From contig JAZBRS010000050.1 in NCBI GenBank assembly GCA_037176725.1, forward strand, positions 14,402,001 through 14,466,000: a stretch of 64,000 nt of DNA, in the 5' to 3' direction. Under the pieces are notes generated by a model. It had not been told where the DNA came from. It saw only the letters and a program-made list of their open reading frames with translations, and did no database searches. The DNA comes from Posidonia oceanica. Its lineage: Eukaryota > Streptophyta > Magnoliopsida > Alismatales > Posidoniaceae. The position numbers and the translations under genes are program-made. Within the stretch, counting starts at the first letter, position 1. Each line of letters opens with the position of its first letter. This document shows, piece after piece, positions 11,991 to 24,700 of the stretch.

Positions 11991-13605
11991 GGCCGTGATT
12001 TTTAAAAAAGGAAGAAATCGGATAATGGGCTGGTGAGCCCAGTAAAGAAGAAAAGAAAGGATGAAAAAGAAGAAAGAAAGAAAGATGGGAAGAAAGAGGG
12101 AAAAGAAAATAGAAAAAAAAAGGATAAAAATAAACAAAAATACTAGATGAGTTGTGTTGTAGGTTGGGTGTTTAATTGGATTTTTTAATGACTGTTTTTA
12201 GGTTAATTAGTGGGTTTTAGGCTTGATTAGGGCTTTAGGGTTTTATTTTGTTTTTGATTTGTTTTCCACTTGATTAGGGGTTGGTTAAGTTCTTTTAAAT
12301 TGTTTTTTAAAATTGTGTTTTCTTGTTAAGTATTTTAGGATGTTAATTAGGATTTTTAGGATTTATTTTTACATTATTTTGAGTGGGTTTTGGGCTTTTA
12401 GTTCTAGTCTTTTGTATTTTCCTTTTTTAAGTCTTTTGATCCATGCTTTTGTTTTTTTATTTGTTAATTCTTCTTGATGTTTTTTGGTTGGATTTTTCCT
12501 GATTTGGTTAAGTATCTTAGGTCTTTTAACTGTATTTTCTTTTCCTTTTTTAATTAAGTTCTTATGTTGTTTTTCTCATGTTTATTAGGTTAAGCCTCTT
12601 GTCTCCTTTAATTACTTGTTTTAGCATTTGATTTTTAATTCTTTCCCTTGGGGTTTGTTTTTTTAATTCTTTTAGTGGGGTTTTCATTTTTGGTAGATTC
12701 TGATTTTATTTCAGTTTTTTAGTTGATTTTACAGTATTTTATTTTAGTTTGTTTTGCATTTTTTAGTTTGCATGCTTGATTTTCTTTTTAGCTTGATTTA
12801 ATTAAGTTTAGGTTTTTAATTATTTATTTAATGTTTTTAATTGCTTTTTCTGGGGATTCTGATTTGTTTCTTTTAGGCCTTGGGGTTTTACAGATTTTTA
12901 AGGATTTTTGAGGTTTTTTGCAAAGGGAGGAAGAAGAAAAGAAAAAGAAGAAGAAAAGAGGAAAAAAAGGGAATAAAAGGGAAAGAGGTAGGTTTGAGGG
13001 AAAAGATTTTTTAAAATTCAAGGAGGATGGTAAAAATAAAATAAAAATAGGAATAAGGTAGAGAAGGGATAGGAGTACAAAGGGGGCCCGTTGCCAAGCC
13101 AGAAGGAGGGCGAGAAGGGGATGAAAAGAGAGACGATAATCAGGAGAGAGAGAGGAGAGAGAAAACGATAATCCCGGAGAGAGAAAACGATAATTCCAGC
13201 GAAAAGGGGTCTTAAAGGTCTCCGAAAGGGGTGAAATTTGGCGGGTGCGGGGTCTAGGGTTTCTAGTTCTGGTCCTGGAGTTTTGGTTTGGTTCTGAGGA
13301 AGTTTTGGAGGGGTTTTGAGGTGTAGAAAAAGAGTAGTTTTGCCTAAGTTTCCTAGGGTTTTTGGGAGGGGTCTGGTTTGAGATTTTGCAGGCTTTTTGG
13401 TGGGTTTACTAAGTCATCAGGGGTGAGTGTTCCTATGGATTTTGGAGGGTTTTCGGGTTCGGGAAAGGGGGGTAAGCTCAGGTCAAGTTCAGGCTTGTTT
13501 TGAGGGGAAAGAAGGAGAGGAAGGTGTAGGTTTGGGTCTGGGTTCGGGTCCAGCAGCCACCGGAAGGCTCCAAACGATCTAGCCTGTCAAAATGGGGTGT
13601 CAACA

Positions 13606-13622
13606 GATGCCCCTCCCTGAGC
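13606..13622 (-). other. Polypurine tract of the Ogre element
   Basis: On the minus strand CAGGGAGGGGCATC directly precedes the 3' LTR start TGTTGACA. A purine run followed by a short C/T-containing spacer is the expected plus-strand primer site. Element B has the equivalent GGAGGGACATC before its own 3' LTR. Confidence 0.75.
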
Positions 13623-14060
13623 GAGGCCGAGCGAAGCGAGGCCGCTGCTCAGGGTTGACGAGACACCCCATTTGACCGGCGAGAGCAGAGGGTTGCTATC
13701 GGCGTGAGCCACTTATTCGGCGGATGCGCCGAACATCGTGGATCGTTGCCGCCATGCAATGTGCAGGTGCAAATGGATGAGGTGCAATGTATGCGATGCA
13801 TGCTAATGCGGATGCAGTGCAAGAGTTAGTGTTAGAGCTAGTATTGATGGGGAGACCGAAGCGACGCGGGTGACGCTGGCGATGCTGACGACGCTGAAGA
13901 GGGACGTTGCGGTGCACCGCGGAGCTTGACGGGAGGTCCAGGCCTGCCACGAAAAGAAGGGTAGCCTGGGCTACAAAGGCGCGACGGGAGAGGCGGACCT
14001 TCTCCCAGCCGCGGAAGGATGCGGGGCTCCGTCTTTTGGGACGAAGTCGCGCGGGGAGGT
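13623..14060 (-). other. Ogre 3' UTR, unique part next to the LTR
   Basis: GC-rich sequence with no convincing ORF; the open minus-strand frames of 84 and 75 codons overlap each other and are low-complexity. It lies between the 22-30 bp repeat field and the polypurine tract. Confidence 0.5.
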
Positions 14061-15230
14061 GACAAGTTGTCGGACTTATCGACCGGATGAGTTTCGGATC
14101 ATCAGCCGAGGACGATAGTTTAGGTTATCAGCCTGGCGATAGTTTACGGTCCTATCAACCGGAATGCGCAGTTGTGAGTGATAGTTACTGGATATCAGCC
14201 GTATAACATGGTTGCCATAGATAGTTTAGGATATCAGCCTAGATAGATAGTTTAGGATATCAGCCTAGATAGTTTAGGATATCAGCCTAGATAGATAGTT
14301 TACAGTCCTATCAACTGGAAAGGGCAAACCATGAGGGATAGTTACTGGATATCAGCCGTATAACGCAAGTGCCGGATAGTTTAGGAATATCAGCCTGGAT
14401 AGATAGTTTAGGATATCAGCCTAGGTAGTTTAGGTTACCAGCCTAGATCGATAGTTTAGGTTATCAGCCTGGCGGTCTTGCGAGGGACAGTTACTGGATG
14501 TCAGCCGTATAATGCAATTGCGATGGATAGTTTAGGATATCAGCCTAGATCGATAGTTTAGGGTATCAGCCTAGATCGATAGTTTAGGTTATCAGCCTAG
14601 ATCGATAGTTTAGGTTATCAGCCTAGCGATAGTTTACAGTCCTATCAACTGGGAAGAGCAATTGCAAGGGATAGTTACTGGATATCAGCCGTATAACGTA
14701 ATTGCCATGGATAGTTTAGGATATCAGCCTGGATCGATAGTTTAGGAATATCAGCTTGAGAGTAGATAGTTTAGGATATCTGCCTAGATAGTTTAGGATA
14801 TCAGCCTGGATAGATAGTTTACAGTCCTATCAACTGGAGGGGGCAATTACGAGGGACAGTTACTGGATGTCAGCCGTATAACGCAGGTGCCGGATAGTTT
14901 AGGAATATCAGCCTGGATAGATAGTTTAGGATATCAGCCTAGGTAGTTTAGGTTACCAGCCTAGATAGATAGTTTAGGTTATCAGCCTGGCGGCACTGCG
15001 AGGGACAGTTACTGGATGTCAGCCGTATAACACAACTGCGGGCCAACCATGGATCGGCCAAGAGATAGATAGTTTAGGAATATCAGCCTGGGTCGATAGT
15101 TTAGGAATATCAGCCTGGGTCGATAGTTTAGGAATATCAGCCTGAGAGTAGATAGTTTAGGATATCAGCCTGAGAGTGCTTGATCGTTGATAGTTTAGGA
15201 TATCAGCCTAAGGGTGCTTGATTGATGAAT
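14061..15230. repeat. Satellite-like repeat field in the Ogre 3' UTR (GATAGTTTAGGATATCAGCC units)
   Basis: About 1.2 kb built from dozens of units of GATAGTTTAGG(A/T)TATCAGCC, spaced at roughly 22-30 bases. A longer variant (TTACAGTCCTATCAACTGG followed by GGATAGTTACTGGATATCAG) recurs at about 14135, 14300, 14630 and 14815, giving a higher-order period. Each unit contains the GGATATC/GATATCC palindromic core or a near variant. Tandem repeats in this position are established for pea Ogre elements and can seed genomic satellites. Confidence 0.92.
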
Positions 15231-15300
15231 GATCGAGTGATGAGTGATTGATTGATGAGTGATTGATTGCTGAACGATTGATTGATGAGTGCTTGATTGC

Positions 15301-15765
15301 TTGATAAGAGGGGATGAGATCATGATGAGAATTACTGCTAAAGAGGGGGATGAGATCATGATGAGAATTACTGCTAAAGAAGGGGGATGAGGTAATGATG
15401 AGAGCTAATGCTAAAGAAGGGGGATGAGGTAATGATGAGAATTACTGCTAAAGAGGGGGATGAGATCATGATGAGAATTACTGCTAAAGAAGGGGATGAG
15501 GTCATGATGAGAATTACTGCTAAAGAGGGGGATGAGATCATGATGAGAGCTATTGCTAAAGAGGGGGATGAGATCATGATGAGAATTACTGCTAAAGAAG
15601 GGGATGAGGTAATGATGAGAGCTTGTTTGAAAAAGGTGATAAGATATCGGACTTATCGGCCGGCAAAGAGGAGATGAGATAATGATGAGATTGATTGACT
15701 GGGAATGGTGATAAGATATCGGACTTATCGGCCGGCAAAGAGGAGATGAGAACAAGGGTGGGATA
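15301..15765. repeat. Second tandem array in the Ogre 3' UTR (GATGAGATCATGATGAGAAT units)
   Basis: About nine copies of a 35-36 bp unit containing GATGAGATCATGATGAGAAT followed by TACTGCTAAAGAGGG, from 15301 to about 15625. Two copies of a longer unit containing GATAAGATATCGGACTTATC then GGCCGGCAAAGAGG follow at about 15645 and 15707. A related TCGGACTTATCGACCGG occurs at 14070, linking the two arrays. The open frames here are repeat artefacts. Confidence 0.9.
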
Positions 15766-16194
15766 CCGCGAGGCGTCTGAAAAGATGCCCCTGGTATCAG
15801 GATGATACCAGGGGTTAGTCGAAACGTCCCCGGTATCGAGAAAGCGAAGGATGGACAAAACTGACGTGTTTGTCAGACGAGTAGTTTGGGGTACCAGCCC
15901 AAAGGAGACTCAGCCGGGTATGTCCGGTAGCAGGTTGGACGGCGCGGGTTCGCGGAGGTCCTGGAGCCTGGGTCGTTTGTTGAGGACTTTCTTGCGTCAT
16001 GCGAGCAATCAGTCGGGCCAAGGGGCCTCCGGATGTAAGCGACGAGGAGCACGGAATGCATGATTAGCCTTGAAATGCGAACGGCCAGCACAAAACAGTT
16101 TTGCATTGATAGAATTGTTGGTTACATGCCCGTGACGGGCCAAAAAGTACAGCACAACTTGAAAGGAAGACAGAATGGCAGCGGCATGATGGCC
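15766..16194 (-). other. Ogre 3' UTR between ORF and repeat arrays
   Basis: Follows the stop of the DUF7745/PMD-like ORF in transcription order. A GATACCAGGGG motif and its complement form an inverted repeat near 15790-15815. No supportable ORF was seen. Confidence 0.45.
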
Positions 16195-17472
16195 CTAGCT
16201 GATTCGGGCCTTCTTTGATTTTCCAGAGTCAGGGAACAAGGGGCCATTTGGCGGGACTTCGTCAATGGGCCAGAGGTCCTGCACTTCAGTGATGTACTCA
16301 GGGGTACACCCTACGCCTTTCATTGCAGCGACGTCTGTTGATCGCACCCCATGCTGCATTAGGTTGGCCAGCTCCTTTGTGGGGGCGATTGTGCTGAGGG
16401 GATATTCTTGAAGGAGCTTAGGCGCTGTGCTGTCGACATAGGCGTCTTGCTGGAAGCCGAACTGGCGCATGACTCTGATAGGGTGATATTCTACACCCGT
16501 AGTAAATCCTGGTAGCACGACCAAGCGCATGTCGCGTGTATTGAAGAAGACAGTGAATGCTTCGGCTGCAGAAGGAATGATGCGCCATGTGACCGTGTCG
16601 TCTGTCAGTCCTGATAGCCTTTCATATTCTTCCTTGACGCTCTTGATTGCCTTGGCATGGCCGCTGCTGCAGTAGGCCTCGAAAGCATGCACTTGGGGGC
16701 GCAGAAGGTCTATCTCAGTGTGCGCCGCTAGCCAGACTTGAATGAATGATCCGCAACCGTGGAAGTGACGGCAGCGATGCGAGATGCGGTCCAGGCCGCG
16801 GTAGGTTTCTGCCAGAACAACTGGTGCCAGGTCTATGTGCTGGGTCACCACGGCGAATGCTATTTCTGCGATCTCGACGGCCACTGTTACCTTGCCATGA
16901 GTAAAGACCAGCTCGCCTAGGAAACGGGTGACAAACCCTCAGAGCCACAGCTCGTCTCCGAGTTCAGCACGCTTTTCCACAATATCATCAAAGTACTCTA
17001 GGCGAAGCAGAGGCGCAGGCCCGCTGGTACAAATCAGCTTCTGCTGGCAACTTTGGGTAGAGAGGCCGGTTAGTTGTTTCAGGACTGCCATGTACCCGTC
17101 ACGCCTCATGAAGATGGGCGGCCCCAAGATTTTGGAAAAGCCGCAAATTCGGCGCACTTCTTCCAGTGTGGGTGTCAGTTCAGTTCTGCCGAAACGGAAG
17201 ACATGGTGTGCTGGTTTCCAGAATCGTGCAGCAGCACACAGAAGATGGCGGCTCACCTCTACATCAGCAGCCTTGAGCAGTTTGGTCGGAATGCCCCACA
17301 GGCGCAGCTTCTCACAGTCATCTTTTGTAAGCTTGCCGATCCATTCTCGCAGGATCTCGGAGCAGTGTGTCGGGGTTACCAAGGTGGGGAAACCCATTGC
17401 ACCGATTGCAGGATGTGGGCAGACGGTTGTCACAAGAGTCTTCAGATACCTGTTGCCAAGACTGTGAATCAT
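16195..17472 (-). pseudogene. DUF7745/plant mobile domain-like ORF of the Ogre element, one nonsense codon
   Basis: A 425-codon frame begins at 17472 (MIHSLGNRYLKTLVTTVCPH) and ends at 16195. A single in-frame TGA near 16939-16941 (after GDELWL) divides it into parts of 177 and about 247 codons; downstream codons stay in the same frame, so this is one point mutation. The N-terminal half has the PMD-like helix TPTLEEVRRICGFSKILGPP. The C-terminal half has VTWRIIPSAAEAFTVFFNTR and an EYHPIRVMRQFGFQQ segment resembling the PMD Q-F-G motif. Function is unknown. It sits sense-strand downstream of pol, about 1.25 kb after the pol stop. The family call rests on pattern similarity, with DUF7745 my best match. 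Confidence 0.65.
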
Positions 17473-18727
17473 CAGAGCTCATATATGCACAAAACCATCA
17501 TAGGAAAGCAGATTCTGAAACTGGCAGAAACAGGTGCAACATGTGTAAGCAATAAACATTCAGACTATGGCAATTGAACATGTATAAGCATAAGGGCGTT
17601 CTGTTGATGTGGCGGGGACTGTCGGGAACCCGGGTTGTCGCAGCCTGACGGTGCCAACGCATGCTAAGTAGAGGTACTGTCTCAGCACTGGAGTGAGCCT
17701 TTGCGGAGTGGGATGATCAGAAAGGGTAGATGACTGGAAAATGCAGATGCGTGTGACTTGGTGTAGTTTGCCCTCAGTATTGGGGTGCTTTGGTGCCCGC
17801 TGTACAGAAAGGGAGCGGTCCTTAACTCACCGGACTCTACTCGGACTCCTGACTTGTTGGTGGCACTCTGGGGGAAGGTATGGGTGATGTTTGGTGGTGG
17901 TGTAGAGAGGACGGGCTCCATGCCAAACTCTCAAGGACTTACACTCACTCCTAACTCTTCCTTCTCTCTCGTTTTTTCATGTTGGTGTACAGGGCTCTCC
18001 TTATTCCCATTTTGGAAGCGAGGAGGACCTGACCCGGGCTTTGGCTCTTTTCGGGGGTAGGTGAGAGGTACGGGGTTACCCTGCCTGCCTTTATTCTCTT
18101 TTTTTTTCTTTTTTCCTTTTCTTTTTTTTGCTTTTTTTGTGCTTTTTGCGGGAATGGGGCCTTTCCCCTTTTCTCCCTTATCATTCTCTTTTGTTGTTGT
18201 TTTTTTTTTCTTTTTTTCTTTTTTCTTTTTTTTTGGCTTGCAGGTTTCCGCTGTCCCCTCCCCCAGGGGAGATGGGCGTTAGGGTCTTTCGGGTACAGAC
18301 TGCTGGCTCTCTCTTTCTTTTTCTTTTTTCGCACATCTAGGCTGGGGTATGTACTGCTTCCTGACCAACGCCTAGCACTCTTCTAAAGGGTGTAAGTCCT
18401 TAGGGATTTGGGCACTTCGCCCACTCTCATTGGGTGATGGCTCCCTCACTAGCCAAGACATCTGAGTAGTATCAGGCGAGGTCGGGAGACTCCTTTCGCA
18501 GCAGGCAAGCACCTCCGGTTTTCATCACCGGGCAACTATGCAATGCATGATTTGATAAGGGAATGTGAACGGAATGAGCAGGGATGCACAGGAGTGTTGT
18601 GACGCCAGGAAAGGCAAGAGGTGGATGAAGTGAAGTACGGAGGGGACAGGGGGAAAAGAGATATAGAGGTAAGCAAAAGGTGAGAACATGACAAATGGGA
18701 GGAAGAATCCGCAATGGCTACTCCCAG
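17473..18727 (-). other. Spacer between Ogre gag-pol and the downstream ORF
   Basis: Non-coding in the element's direction. On the minus strand it contains a strong A/G tract (complement of the T-rich run 18091-18236). The Lys-rich frame across it is low-complexity. A splice acceptor or internal promoter for the downstream ORF could lie here, but none is clear. Confidence 0.5.
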
Positions 18728-21700
18728 CTACTGATAGTACTTCTTGAGGTAGCACATGTTGACCGGCTCAGACTGCTCGACCTGGTCCATGTCCTCAAGA
18801 GTTACTGCGCCGCCTGAGAAGATCTGCTTAACTACAAAGGGACCGCGCCAGTTAGGTCGGAATTTGCCTCGACCGTCCGGTAGGTGAATGGCACGCAGAA
18901 CAAGATCTCCGGGCTGGAAGCTTCTGGGCCGGACTTTCTTCAGGAATGCTCTAGCCATTCGCTTCTGATAACAATGAGCATTGTGCATGGCTTGTAGTCT
19001 GTGCTCATCAATTAGGTTCAGTTGGACGCAGCGGTCTTCGACCCATTCTGCCTCTTCCAACTCTGCTTCTCGCAAGATTCGCAGTGAGGGTATCTCCACC
19101 TCCACAGGCAATACAGCTTCCATGCCGTACACCAGCGAGTACGGGGTGGCTCCTGTCGAGGTCCGGATTGATGTCCTGTACGCCCAGAGTGCGTACGGGA
19201 GCTGATCGTGCCAATCCTTGTGGGTTTCTGCCATCTTCTTCATGATCTTGATGATGTTCTTGTTGGCAGACTCCACTGCTCCATTCATCTGAGGCCGATA
19301 TGGTGAGGAGCGGTGATGCTTGATCTTGAAACTCTGTAGGAACTCCTCAGTTCTTTTGGCAATGAAGTTCGTGCCATTATCAGAGATGATGGAGTGAGGG
19401 ACCCCGTACCAGGCAACGATGTTGTTTCTGATGAACTTCTCGGTCGCCACTGTGGTGACTGTCTTGTAGGAAGCTGCTTCCACCCACTTAGTGAAGTAGT
19501 CTATTGCCACCATGATGAAGCGATGGCCATTTGAAGCGGCGGGGTGTATCGCACCGATGACGTCGATCCCCCAAGTGGAGAAAGGCCATGGCGAGGACAT
19601 GTTGTGCAGCTGATGAGGGGGAGCCTTGATGAAATTGCCATGGATCTGACAGTTGTGGCATTTACGCACGAAACGGCAACAGTCCGCTTCCATGGTTTGC
19701 CAGAAATACCCTTGGAGCATGATTTTCTTAGCTAAAAGGACACCGTTCATGTGCGGGCCACAGGTCCCTGCATGCACTTGAAGCATTAAGGTGTCCGCCT
19801 CTGGTTTGTCCAGGCAGCGTAACAGCATCTGATTGTACGATCTTCTGTATAACTGCCCAGCCCCCAGTACATACTTTGACGCCAGACGCGCCAGAGTTCT
19901 CTTATCTTCTGCAGTGGTGCCAGATGGGACGCTACCGGACTCGAAGAACGCTTTGATATCATGATACCATGGCTGCTCCGCTGTCGGATCTGCTTCCTCT
20001 ATGTTCATGCAATGGGCAGGCTCCTCAATGCAGGTGACTGACACATCTACCATGCTGTTGTCCGGTATGCTGAGCCAAGAAGCCAAGGTCGCTAATGCGT
20101 CTGCATACGCATTCTTTGCCCTGTTCATGTATGTGAAATCAATGCTCTTGAACTCCTCTATTAGCCTCAGCAGACATTCGTGATATGGCACGAGCTTGGG
20201 GTCTTTTGTCTTCCAGTCGCCATTCACCTGAGAGATTACCAACATGGCATCACCGTGCACGTGCAACTTCTGTGCTTTGTGTTCGAGGGCGACTTTCAAA
20301 CCCAAAATGCATGCCTCGTATTCTGCTTCGTTGTTCGTGCATGCGAAAGTCAGCTTCCTCGCAAAGGGAATCATCTGTCCATGTGGCGTGGTCAGCACTG
20401 CACCTATGCCTCGACCCTTCTTATTGACGGCGCCGTCGAAGTACAGCCGCCACTGCTCTTGCTCTTCAGGGTCCCTCTCTTCTGACTCCTCCGTTGCGAA
20501 AAGAATGTCCTCGTCAGGGAACTGCGTCTGGAGGGGTTGATATTCAGGCAAGGGGAAGTCCGCGAGATGATCCGCCATAGCCTGGCCCTTCATAGATCTC
20601 TGTGTGACAAAAGTGATTTCATATTGGGACAACAACACCTGCCACTTGACACATCTGCCCACCAGAGCCGGCTTTTGGAAGAGGAACTTGATGGGATCAT
20701 GACGGCACAAAAGCTGAACCGGGTACGCCATCATATAGTGCCTCAGTTTCTGTGCGGCCCAGACAAGGGATAAACAGGTTTTCTCCATCACGCTGTACCT
20801 GGCTTCACATTCATTGAACTTTTTGCTCAGGTAGTAGATGGCGTGCTCTTTCCTGCCAGATTCGTCGTGTTGGCCCAGGACGGCGCCCATGGAATGCTGT
20901 GTGGTTGACAGATAGAGGAGCAGAGGTCTTCCTGGTGTGGGAGGGACCAAGACGGGGGGTTTGACCAGCAGCTGCTTGATCTTCTCAAATGCAGCTTGAC
21001 ATTCTTCATTCCAGTCGATCTGCGCATTCTTCCTCAAGAGTTTGAAGATGGGCTCGCAGATGGGCGTAAGCTGTGCAATGAAGCGGCTGATGTACTGTAA
21101 ACGCCCAAGTAGGCCTCGAACCTCCTTCTCGGTTCTAGGGGGTGGCATTTCCACGATGGCTTTAGCTTTCATCGGGTCCACTTCAATCCCCCTTTGGCTA
21201 ACAATGTAGCCGAGCAGTTTGCCAGACGAAACCCCGAATACGCACTTGTTGGGGTTAAGCCTCAGTCTGTACTTCCTCAGACGGTCAAAGAGCTTCTTCA
21301 GGCAAGCGAGGTGATCCTCAGGCTCTTTGGTCTTCGCGATCATGTCATCCACATAGACCTCCACTTCTTGGTGCATGAGGTCGTGGAAGAGTGTGGTCAT
21401 GGCCCTCTGATATGTTGCGCCAGCATTCTTCAATCCAAACGGCATAACCTGATAACAGAAGACCCCCCAGGGGGTGATGAACGAAGTTTTTTCCATGTCT
21501 TCTTCTGCCATCTTGATCTGATTATAGCCGGAGAAGCCGTCCATAAAGGATAGCATCTTGTGGCCTGCGGTATTGTCGACTAGGACGTCAATGTGAGGCA
21601 ATGGGAAGTCGTCCTTGGGACTCGCCTTGTTCAGGTCCCTGTAGTCGATACATACCCGGATCCGGCCATCCTTCTTGGGCACTGGCACGATGTTTGCAAG

Positions 21701-24700
21701 CCATTCAGGGTAAAGGACGACCTTTAAAAAGTTGACATCAAGCTGCTTCATTATTTCTTCCTTGATCATGAGCAGCCACTGTGGTCGCCATCTTCTCAGT
21801 TTCTGCTTTACTGGCTTGGCATCTGGCTTCAAGGGCAAGTTATGGACCACTATTTCGACATCCAGGCCGACCATGTCTTCATAAGTCCAGGCGAAGACGT
21901 CCGCATACTCCCTCAGGAAAGCGATGAACTCTATCCTGACTTGCGGTGATAGCAGGGCACTGATGCGAACTTCTTTGGTTTCTTCGGCTGTGCCGAGGTT
22001 AACAGTCTCCGTTTCTTCCTCAACATGCAAATTGGGACCTTCTGGGTCGTCGTCATAGGGCTGGAACTCAGGCGAGGGATCATCATTCTCATCTTCGCCT
22101 GTATTATCTTCCTCTCCGTATGCGACAAGTTCCGAGAGAATCTCCTTTTCGAAAGTGGGGTTTGTCACATCGAATGAGTGTAGGAGCTCTGCTTCTTGGC
22201 CCTGGTGACGTCTCAGGATGGTCACGCCTACCCGAGTGTTTCTGAATCTTCGGTGTGCGACCTCTGCTCTGATGGCTTCTGTTGTCTGCTCTGCTGCATG
22301 TTCTGCTGACACTACTGAAGGCTTTACTGGCTCTGTAACTGATACTGCTGATGCCTCTGCCACTGAAACTTCTGACAACTCTGTTACTGATTCTGCTTTC
22401 TGTTCTGTTGCTGCGGCTGTGCGACCCGCTGGTGTCTCTTTTCCTGGATCTGTCGATGTACTTGTGGAAGGCATATGCTGTACAAGCCATCGGGACCCAC
22501 CCTCAGCTTGAAGAGTAATGAGCTCGTCGGGTCTGAGAGAGTCCGACATCATTGAGCTTTCTCCGAGGACCATGATGGAGGTGGAGTCCTCCCGCAGAGG
22601 AGGGTCCGTAACTACGGCTTTTCCTTTCCTTTCTGCGGCTTGGTGTTGTGCCAAGTCTTCTACTATGGATTCGAGCTGTTCCTGGTAAAGCAGCTCCAGA
22701 TCCGACATCCATGAATCGACTTGGGCTTCTACTGCCCCTTCTTCTTCCTCATCTGGGGGTGAATCGACATAGTAGGCGCCGAGGGCCTGAGGCACTGGCT
22801 CGGCTGCGAGACGGATTGCTGCCTCTGATACTTGTATCCTCTGACTCACGGGCGCACCTGATTGCGACTGTCCCGGCAAAGGAGACCTAGATGGTCTAGT
22901 CAGAGGGATTGCAGATGGATACGCTGCCAGAGTGACTGCTGCTGTTAGAGGATGGGCGGAGGTGCTCTCTTGAAGGCCCGAAGGCCGGGAGACCGCGATG
23001 CTCAGCTGGTTCTCCGTGACTGATGATGACGATGAGAGCGCGGCCTCCGATGCCATAGGATCTGGCCATGAAAGTTGCCGGTCTGCGGCAAGGGGGAGTG
23101 CGACTGACTGAACTGGCTGTATTGCCTGTGATGCGGCCTCTAAAAAGGGCCAGGCTGTGCTGCTGACTGAACTCAGCAATTGACCTTTCTGCGAAGGTGG
23201 TAGTTGCACTGATGCGACAACGGTTGCCTGCGAACTGACTGACTGTGCTTGAGCTGGTGCTGGTATTGCTGATATGGCTGCAGGAGAATCAGAGACTGCC
23301 AAATCTGCCAAGGGTTCTGCCAAGACTGCTGCCTCATGATCTGTGGAAGGAGTGGCCAGATAAACCGACTGGTGTGCTGTTGGGCTTGGCTGGCTTTCAC
23401 TGCAAGTCTGAACTGCCCCTGTTGTGCCCGACTGTTCCTCGTCCGAGTAATAGTCCTCAACGCAGACCCAGTCCTCCTCCGGTGGCGGAGGGCTTTGACA
23501 CGGCTCCGACGGCACTACGGCTTGAACTGCGCTTGGGTCCAGGATACCTGCGCTCGTGAAATTGGCCAAGCTCCGAGGTATGACCAATCTCTGATTCCTT
23601 GCTTGTGGGCGCTTGCCTTTGTCGGAGTGAGGGTCGTAACCTAGACCCTCGTTGTCTCTTCGTTCCTCCGCCACGATTGGTTCAGCGATTCCTTGGCCAT
23701 GTCGCCCGAGCGGTGTCCCTTTGACGTAGCCCCATCTGTGACAAACGTTCTCGACCATCCGAAAGGGGTTGTTGTGAACAGCCAAGGAGTTGACACGTTC
23801 AAGATCAGGTAAAAAGTTAACCGGCTCGCACCGATTAACGCGATACAAAGCGTTCGAAAGATCAGGGTCAAAGGGGACAGTCCGCGAAGAGATAGAGGAA
23901 ATCGCCTCGATCCGCTCCTTCTCAAAATTCTCCGCCATGACAACGATTACATCGTCGCCCCGGCGGAACTTGATCATGCGATGGAGGGTCGAGGGGATAA
24001 CCTGATGCTTGTGGAGCCAAGGGCGCCCAAGCAGAAGGTTGAAGTTAGGTTCCAAGTCGACGACGTAGAATTCCACATCGAATGTGACCGGACCAATGGT
24101 AAGAGGAATAATCAAAATCCCTAGAGCATCATGGTGGGTATTATCAAAAGCTGTCATTCCCTTTACAGCTGGAGTAATGTCCTCGGCCTTGAATCCGAGC
24201 TTGGTTGCTGTTCGCAAGGGACAGACGTTAAGGCCCGACCCATTATCGACCAGTGCAAGGGGAATGCGAAAGTTCTTGAATTGTACCGTGACGAACAAGG
24301 GTTGGTTGTGATTAATCCCCGCCGGAGGCAGCTCATCACTCGTGAAAGTGATGACCTGGGGCTCCGCGATCATTCCGACCATGCTTTCCAAGGCGGCTGG
24401 TTCTATGGCTTGGGACACACGGACGGCTTGGAACACGCGAAGGAAGGCCTCGCGATGCTCGGTAGAAGTGTGTATTAGGTCCCAGATGGATATGTCGGCC
24501 TTAACTTTTTTGAGCTGGGATGTGATGTCGGCTTTAGGCTGGCATTTCTTGGTAGCAGGTGGTGCAGTTGTGGGGACAGATTCAGCTATGGTGGGCTCAA
24601 GAGGCTGGCCTGAAGGTAGTGGGATTGCAGGCTGGACTAAAGGCAATGGTGTTGCGGGTTGTGGATGACTAGGTCTGGTTACTGGTGCTGGAGGTCTGTA

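Larger units (their letters stand above)
7878..13605 (-). repeat. 3' LTR of the Ogre element
   Basis: 5,728 bp. On the minus strand it starts TGTTGACACCCCATTTTGAC (at 13605) and ends CCGGGATTACTACA (at 7878). By eye it differs from the other LTR by about 26 substitutions, mostly transitions, one single-base indel and one 30-bp indel that equals a single monomer of the internal tandem array. The net difference is exactly 29 bp (5,728 versus 5,699). Regions inside it are a 30-bp array (about 8585-9375), a stretch rich in ATGCAA words (about 9600-10500), a GC-rich island (about 10530-11990) and a T-rich block (about 12130-12850). Confidence 0.95.

Noticed and set aside
14061..15230. Regularly spaced repeats resembling a CRISPR array
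   Set aside because: Repeats are near-contiguous with variable short gaps, no unique spacers of constant length, no cas genes, and the context is a plant retrotransposon.
15374..15755. Repetitive ORFs such as MISSPSLA and MMRITAKEGDE repeats
   Set aside because: Translations of the 35-36 bp tandem array in the Ogre 3' UTR.
17951..18340. 127-codon Lys-rich minus-strand ORF and Phe-rich plus-strand ORFs
   Set aside because: Low-complexity translation of a polypyrimidine/polypurine tract in the Ogre spacer.
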